NCBI GenBank assembly: GCA_026770585.1
Contig: MU646407.1
Location: 301,945 to 314,245, forward strand
Length of the DNA stretch: 12,301 nucleotides
Source: Baffinella frigidus
Lineage: Eukaryota > Cryptophyceae > Cryptomonadales > Baffinellaceae
Direction of reading: 5' to 3'
Shown here: positions 1-7,500 of the stretch, piece after piece
How positions within the stretch are numbered: the stretch's first letter is position 1
How the letters are laid out: every line of letters starts with the position of its first letter
Notes under the pieces: model-generated
Told to the model about the DNA's origin: nothing
What the model saw: only the letters and a program-made list of their open reading frames with translations
Database searches by the model: none
Made by a program: the position numbers and the translations under genes

Positions 1-62
1 GGGTGTAGGGTGTAGGGTGTATGGTGTATGGTGTATGGTGTAGGGTGTAGGGTGTAGGGTTC
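1..62 (+). repeat. GGGTGTA-type heptamer array
   Basis: About eight units of GGGTGTA and GGTGTAT, a degenerate telomere-like heptamer, cut by the window edge. Confidence 0.85.
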
Positions 63-251
63 AGGGTGCCCTAAAGCACCGATGTTGATGAGAAAACCGA
101 AACCCCACACCCCACACCCAAAACCTCAAACACGAAATCCAAAACCATATCCCTTAAGTAGCAAGTATGCTCATTCGCCCTACGATGCGGCCCAAGGACT
201 ACCTAGGGCGAGTTCGGGCGAACATTCGCCCGTCCGCCACTTGAGGGATAC
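1..251 (-). other. Start of intron 12, with telomere-like ends
   Basis: The donor GTATCC begins at 251. The first 17 bases of the intron (GTATCCCTCAAGTGGCG) nearly match the start of intron 5. Further in, 100-152 is C-rich on the plus strand (CCCCACACCC type), while 1-62 is a GGGTGTA/GGTGTAT heptamer array. I see no exon here. Confidence 0.6.
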
Positions 252-372
252 CTGGATCGACTCCGAGGCATTGAGAAGCGCCTGCGCCTCCCACCCATCG
301 CCATTCCCGTACGCAGATGCCCCTACCGATGCCTTGCACGCGTCCCCCTTCTCACACACGTCCTGACTGTAT
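252..372 (-). CDS. Alkaline phosphatase exon 12: YSQDVCEKGDACKAS...LLNASES
   Basis: Encodes residues 392-432. It is placed by phase (AG+A gives Arg), by acceptor CGGCAG|A and donor CAG|GTATCC. Identity is weaker than for other exons because this region is variable in the family, but LLNASES resembles the LLNAT.S stretch that follows the DHETGG block in Pho8 proteins. Two Cys (398, 404) could form a disulfide. Two 5'-part ghosts lie upstream. The next exon is outside the window. Confidence 0.75.
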
Positions 373-3300
373 CTGCCGAGGAGAGAATTTGGGGTTTAGG
401 GTGTTGGTTTTCCCATAGGCTGAGACACTCACCGGCGCCTTGCATGCGCTCCCCTCTTCACACACTTCCTGGCTGTATCTAGGGTGAAGGTTTGGGGTTC
501 AGGGTTTTGAGTTTTTGGTTTGGGGGTTCGGGGGGGTTGGGATCTAGGGTTTAGGGTTAGGGGTTATGGGTTCGGGGTTATGGGTTATGGGTTATGGGTT
601 ATGGGTTATGGGTTATGGGTAATGGGTAATGGGTAAGGGGTTAGGGTTAAGGGGTTGGGTGTTAGTTAGGTTTTAGGTGTTAGGTGTTAGGTGTTAGGTC
701 TTAGGTGTTAGGTGTTGTGTGTTAGGTGTTAGGTGTTAGGTGTTAGGTGTTAGGTGTTAGGTGTTAGGTGTTAGGTGTTAGGTGTTAGGTGTTAGGGTTT
801 GGGGGTTAGAGGTTAGGGTTTAGTAGGGGTTAGGGTGTGTGGTGTAGGCGCCCCCCTCTTGACACACTGTGTGAAGGTATACTTCATGGTTTTCGGTTTG
901 GGTCGCGCAACCCTCACCCCTCAACCCTAAACCCCAACCCCCATAAACCCTAGACCCTAGACCATAAACCATAAATCCTAAACCGTAGACCGTAGGCTGT
1001 AGAACGTAGACCCTCTTCACCTGACAGTGAAGTCGGCCTGGAATCCCGCAGTGATGCCGCCTGTCGAGTGATCAGCGACGGAGGTGACGAGCAGCGAGGG
1101 GTCTCGCTCCGTTTCTTTCACTGCCTGGGACGGTTCGGGGTTCGAGGTTTGGTGTTTAGGGTTTAGGGTTTATGGTTTGGAGCTTAGGGGTTGGGGTTGA
1201 GGGTTTAGGGGTTGGGGTTTAGAGTTTAGGGTTCAGGGTTTAGGGTTTAGGGTTTAGGGTTGAGGGTTTAGGGTTTAGGGTAGAGGGTCGCGGGTTGAGG
1301 GTTGAGAGTTGAGGGTAATGGTGACGAGCAGAGAGGGGTCTCGCTCCGTTTCTTTCACCGCCTGGCGATGCGCGGAGGAGCGTGTCAATGTGGGGTTGCG
1401 GGTTGCTGGTACCACACACCGAGCATGTCAACTTGAGAACGGTCAGCCAACCCGACCGAGGCAGAGCCAGGGTAGGGTGTATGCGGTGTTAACACACGCA
1501 AAAGTGTGGCCAACAGGGGGTAGCAGCACTTACACGCAAACATCAGGGTTTAGGTTTCAGGGTTTAGGGTTTGTCGGTATTGTTGCCAAGACGCCTTGCA
1601 TCAGGGTGTACCGTTTAGGGTTAGCCCTTAGCGAGATTGTTTATGGTTAGACTAGGGTTCAGGGTTTAGGGATAGACCTTCGCGCAGGCACAGTCGTATG
1701 CTAGGGGCAACGTCGATCGTATATGCAGTCGTATATTAGGACATCAGTCGTACGCTAAGACATATGAAGTCGTATGCTAGGGCATCAAAGGCGGCAGACG
1801 CAGCATCGTCGGCGTGTCTATTTGGTCCCACTGATGTGGTGCGACCAGGCTCTTCCCCCCCAAGTCGACGGATGTGTACCACACACCACACATTTCAACC
1901 TAAGAATCGTCAGCAATCTTGCAAAACACGTAGGCTTGCGAGGCTAGGTTTTAGGCTCCGCTGCCGAGCGAAAATGGAACACCCTCAACGTGTTCAAGGA
2001 CTTTCACCTGAGAGCCAGGACCAGAACCTGGTCCTGACTGTCTTGCATGTGCCGAGTTCACCCGACACCGGTAGGGGGACACCTTCGCGAATGCACGGTC
2101 GTATGCTAGGGGGAACTTCGATCGTATATGAAGTCGTATGCTAGGGCGTCGAAGACGGGGGGGACGCAGCGTTCGTCTCAGTCTATTCGGTCTCACCAAT
2201 GTGGTGCGACCAGGCTCCGTCCCCCCCAAGTCGATTTGTACCACACACAGAGCATGGCAACTTGAGAACAGTGATCGAACCTTGGCGAAGGCGCTAATGT
2301 CTAACCCTAAACGGTACACCCTGACACAAGGGCGTTTACGGTGGACGGTTAGACTAGGGTGTAGGGTGTAGGGATAGACGTTGGCGAAGGAGCAGTCGTA
2401 TGGTATGCTAAGGCGTCGAAGGCGGCTGACGCGGCGTTCGTCGCAGTCTATTCGGTCTCAAGAATGCCAAGTTGAGAAGAGAGATCGAACCTTGGCGAAG
2501 GCGCGGTCGTATGCCAGGGCGTCCAAGGCGGCTGACGCGGCGTCGTTGGCGTGTAGCGCGTGGTCGATCCGTGACCTGTCGATCAACACACCGTTTAGGG
2601 TTTAGGGTTTAGGGTTCGGGGCTTATGGTATAGGGTTTGGGGTTTAGGGTTTAAGGTTTAAGGTTTAAGGTTTTAAGGTTTAAGGTTTAGGGTTGAGGGT
2701 TTGGGGTCAGGGTTGAGTGTAGAGTGTTCAGTGTTTAGGGTGCAGGGTGTAGGGTGTATGGTGTAGGGTGTAGGGTTTAGGGGTTAGGGTGTAGGGTGTA
2801 GGGTTTCCGCACCCTTCCACGAGCAGACAGTATCCTCTCCTGCCTCCAACCGCAGAAAGCCTCTTTATAGCTGCCTCCGTCATTTCCTCCAACGATGGCT
2901 GCCTGCGGGGTTGCGGTTTGGGGTATAGGGTTTAGGGTTCACGGGGGTTTAGGGTTGAGGGTGCAGGGTTTGGGTTTCAGGGTGTAGGGTTCAGGGCGTA
3001 GGGTGTAAGGTGTAGGGTTTAGGGGTGAGGGTTTGGGGTTTGGGGTTTGGGGTTTAGTGTTTGGGATTTGGTGTTTGGTGTTTGGTGTTTGGTGTTTGGT
3101 GTTTGGTGGTTGGTGGTTGGTGGTTGGTGGTTGGTGTTTGGGGTTAGAGTTGAGGGTTCAGGGGTGAGGGTTTAGGGCTTGAGGTGTACCTGCCCTGGTC
3201 CTTATTGACGCGGTCGATCTCATAATGCATGTCACCATCCGCAAACAACCCCAGCAGCGCTCGCCCGTCCCCCCACGACCCCCCTCCTGCAGGGTGCAGG

Positions 3301-4524
3301 CCTTTGGTTTTGAGGTGTTGGATTCAAGTTTGAAGTTTAAAGCCGTCCTCGAACAATTCTAACGATACTCCCTCCAACACTCCTGCGCCCAAAGATAATA
3401 TAGAATGGGGCGGAGCGTGTACCCCCCCCCGGCCGTGGCATCTGCGAGAGCTTCGCGGGAGTCGACACGGAGGCAGAGGGGGTTCTAGCTCTCCCTCCAT
3501 CGGCGTCCCTACCTATTCTCAAGTCGACATGATCAACGTGCGGTACACACTTGTCACCTTCCACACGAGAACGCTAGAGGGGCCTATTTATATGTGAAAA
3601 AAAAAGGCTAGTATAGAGTTTAAATGTTCGGTTTTAAACAGGCCCTTCTAACATTCTCGAGTGGTTCGCAGCGGGAAAGAGCCGGGTCTCACCAAGTTGG
3701 TCAGGCCAAATAGACCAAGACAGAACTACAAGGTCTGCGAGGGTGCGGTTCGTTCAGGAGTTCAGGGGGGGGGTGGGCAGTTTCGGGCGGAGGGTGTACT
3801 CCCCCCCCCCGTTGATTGTGCGAGAGCTTCACGGGAGGCGACGAGGAGGTAGCGAACCGCAAGACTCGTCTTACACGAAAACGAAACGCAAGGCTCGTCT
3901 CACACGAAACGGAAAATCGGCATCGAAGGGGGGATAGTCTGACACTATGACAGCCAACCCGAGTGAGGCAGAGCTCAGGGTGCACCAGGTCCTTCCGTGG
4001 CGTCCGTGAGAGCTTCGCAGGAGTCACCGAGAAGACATCGGTAGGCTAAACTCAACCCTCAAACTAGAGGTTGGGGTACAGAAAGGGTGTACCTTCTCCC
4101 TCCGTGGCAGCCGCGAGAGCTTCGCGGGAGTCAACGAGGAGGAAGCGATCCGCGTGTTCTTTCAGGAGGTCCCGCCCATCCGCGCGCCTGCATTTATTGT
4201 AAAGCAAACAGCGTCAAGAAAATGTAAAGCACACGACCAAAACAATTGTTGTAAAGCGAACGCGTGCAGCGCTTTTCCGCCCCAAAGTTGACAGACTTGC
4301 ACCGGGAACCGAACATGTCAACTTTCGAATAGTCGCTCACCGCGAGACGAAGTAACGGCAGCGGCCGCCGAGCGTAACGTCGAGGGAGGGATGGAGAAAG
4401 AGAGCGAGCGAGAGAGAGAGCGAGAGAGCGAGAGAGCGAGCGAGAGAGCGAGAGAGCGAGAGAGCGAGAGAGCGAGAGAGCGAGAGAGCGAGACAGAGAG
4501 AGAAAAAGCGAGAGCGAGAGCGAC

Positions 4525-4559
<35 letters not shown>

Positions 4560-7500
4560 GCATGACGTTGAAGGCGGGTCTGTCTCTGACCGTGAGTCGA
4601 AGTAGCGGCGGCCGCCGCCGAGCATCACGTCGAGGGGGGGGTCGGCTTCGATCTGCTGCTGCGCGATGAAGTCGTACATGTACCTGCTCCGTATATGTGT
4701 GTGAGAGAGAGAGAAAGAGAGAGAGAGCGAGAGAGAGGCAGAGAGCGAGAAAGAGAGAGCGAGAGAGAGAGCGCGAGAAAGAGAGAGATAGAGAGAGAAA
4801 TATAGAGAGAGAGAGATAAATATATATAGAGAGAGATAAATAGAGAGTGAGAGAAAAATAGGTAGAGAGAGAGGTTGAACACCACCAGCCGATCTGCTGC
4901 TGTGAGACGAAGTCGTAAACTTGTACCTGCTCGGGAGCCGTTTAGAGTTTGGAAAAGGGGTTTGAAAAGTGTGTAAATACCGACAGGTTAGGCTCCTGCT
5001 CCGAATATGTGTTAACTAGAAAGAGCGAGAGCGAGAGCGAGAGCGAGAGCGAGAGCGAGTGCGAGTGCGAGTGCGAGTGCGAGGGCGAGAGCGAGAGCGA
5101 GAGCGAGAGCGAGAGCGAGAGCGAGTGCGAGTACGAGTGCGAGAGAGCGATCGATCGATCGATCGAGAGAGAACGAGCGAGCGAGAGAGAGAGAGAGAGA
5201 TAGAGAGATAGAGAGAGATATGTGTGTGAGAGAGAGGTTTAACACCGCTAGCCGATCTGCTGCTGCGCAACGAAGTCGCATATGCAACTGAAAGCGCGAC
5301 AGGAGGAGGCGGCTTCAGGGTTCCGGGAAGGGGTTTTCCATTTTCAGGTTTTCGGCTTTTCGGGTGCTGGGCCTCGGGTTGTCGGGGTGTCGCGTGCAGG
5401 GTGTGTCACGCCAGATTGATCGGGGGAAACCGACGCCTCATCCACGCCAGATCTGGCGTCGTTGACTTAAGAATTCAAGGACTTTCCCCTGAAAGATGTC
5501 AAAAGTGGATGCTTCGAGCCCTCTGGCGTGGTACGGTGTACGTCGCACGTTTTGAGGTGTTACGCCGTACCGGGAGGAAAGGGTTTCCGGTGTAGTTTGT
5601 CGGGTTTCGATTCCCAGGTCCCGGGGTTTGGGCGTGAGGGGTTCGGGCGTTTGATTTAATTCCTACGAATATTCCTCATTGACACGATTTTGGTGTATCT
5701 TAAGGGTAGAAATAAGAGAAATACGTCTATCTAGACTTCATTCAGAGCCTTAATATATACCAAAATCGGACCGGAGATCCCCGAAATCGTATTCATTATG
5801 AATACTGGCCCGGATGGGATGATACCGGTAGGCGGCGTGGGAAATTGACCCCCAAGATGTCCTAGGCAGGTCCTAGGGCCCTACTGTAGGGCATATGCGC
5901 CTACTGGCCACTTAAGGGATAGTCGCCACTTAAGGGGTACCGGTAGGCGGCGTGGGACGAGAAGGCGGCAGGCGTCGCGTGCGGGAGCACCGTCGTCACC
6001 ACCATCCCCGTCGCCATCCCCCGCGCTCGACACGCCTGCTCCCGCGTTCCAATTAATTATTATTTAGTACCATCATTAATTAATCATCAGTACCATAAAT
6101 GGACCGATCTGCGAAGCCCACCGTTGTCACCACCATCCCCGTCGCCATCCCCCGCGCTCTGCACGCCTGCTCTTGGGGTTCAGGGGTTGAGGGTTTAGGG
6201 TGGAGGGTTGAGGGTGCCACACTCCGAGCATGTCAACTTGAGAACGGTCAGCCAACCCGACCGAGGCAGAGCCAGGGTAGAATATATGACCACCACCCCT
6301 GTCGCCATCCCCCGCGCTCTTCACGCCTGTGTCCCCGTTCCAATGATTAATTATTAATAAGTAGCACGGACGTAAATGAAGCGATTTGCGGATCTCGCGC
6401 ACCGTTGTGAACAGCATCCCTGTTGCCATCCCCCGCACTCTATACGCCTGCTCTTAGAGTTGAGGCTTGAGGGCACAGACAAGGTCGTGAGGGTGTTGGT
6501 GAAGTGAGGTTGGTAAGTGCAAGGTGAAAGGTGGGTTCGGGTGTGCGAACCCACCTCGCGCCCCCCGTGGCTTCCAGGCATCGCGTGCGGGAGCACTCTT
6601 GACTGTCGTCACCACCATCCCTGTTGCCATCCCCCGCGCTCTACACGCCTACTTCCGCGAGCACTGATGAATTGTAATGCGCAATTGTTAATTGTAACGA
6701 GCAATTATTAATCAGTACCACAGACACACATGGACCAATCTGCGAAGGCCACTGTGTGGACCACTTAGCAGCGCCCGAGTTGTGTCTTCCACCACCATCC
6801 CTGTCGCCATCCCCCGCGTTCTACACGCCTGCTTTCCCGTTTCGGGTTTCGGGCGTGCGGTTTAGGGTTAGGGATTTGGGTGGAGGATTTGAGGGGCTGG
6901 GGTTTAGGGGTTTCGGGTGCACAATGGGTGAACGGAGTTGAGGGGTTGTGCGTTAGGGTTTAGGGTTCACGGGTTTCGGGTACATAAAAAGGCTGCACAC
7001 AGTTTAGGGTTCAGGGTGTAAGGTTCCGCCTCGAAGGGCGTTTCGGGGCCCCCCGAGGATTCGCCTCAAAGAGGTTGCGCGATTGAGGATGCGAGTTGCG
7101 GAAATAAAGTTTAGAGTGTAGGTTTGCAGGTTGAAGGTTGAGGGGGTTCTGGGGATACAACCCCGTGTAGGATGACCGGAGAGACTTTACACGGGGTTGT
7201 TTCCCCAGACGGCCCCCCAAGATCAGACGAAGAGCAATCGCAAAAGTCAATTTCTCGGATTTCAGGGGGAATGCACGCCGAAAGTGGATAGAAGGTTCCT
7301 GAGAGGGACTCTACTAGAGCCATTGCTTTTTACAATTGCTCCGCGTAAAATCTTGGGTGGGTGGGGGGTTGCCTCGAGGAGGTGCGCGACGGGCCGCACC
7401 GAGCACGCCCCTCTCGCCTGCCGGGGTTTGTGGTTTGGGGTTTGGGGTTTGGGGTTGAGGGTTTGGGGTTTGGGGTTTGGGGTTTGGGGTTTGGGGTTTG

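Larger units (their letters stand above)
1676..2575 (-). repeat. Composite chain: exon 10 copies alternating with element A
   Basis: In sense order: exon 10, short A copy (2490-2448), ghost 10c, heptamers, a 3' stub of exon 10 (2297-2281), a fuller A copy (2280-2183), ghost 10b, a spacer, a third A copy (about 1914-1816), ghost 10a. It looks like tandem duplication of a unit made of the exon 10 3' part plus element A. Confidence 0.8.

Noticed and set aside
1-840. A true chromosome end
   Set aside because: Arrays are degenerate, occur throughout the gene's introns in both orientations and are interrupted by exons, so they are interstitial.
4194-5287. Long Ser/Leu/Arg/Glu-rich ORFs on both strands
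   Set aside because: They are translations of GA/CT microsatellites. Only the short non-repetitive parts (exon 6 and its ghosts) carry family motifs.
7011-7323. Minus-strand ORFs of 70-79 codons around the 22 bp hairpin
   Set aside because: No phosphatase motif, no fitting phase, and the overlap with an inverted repeat argues against coding.
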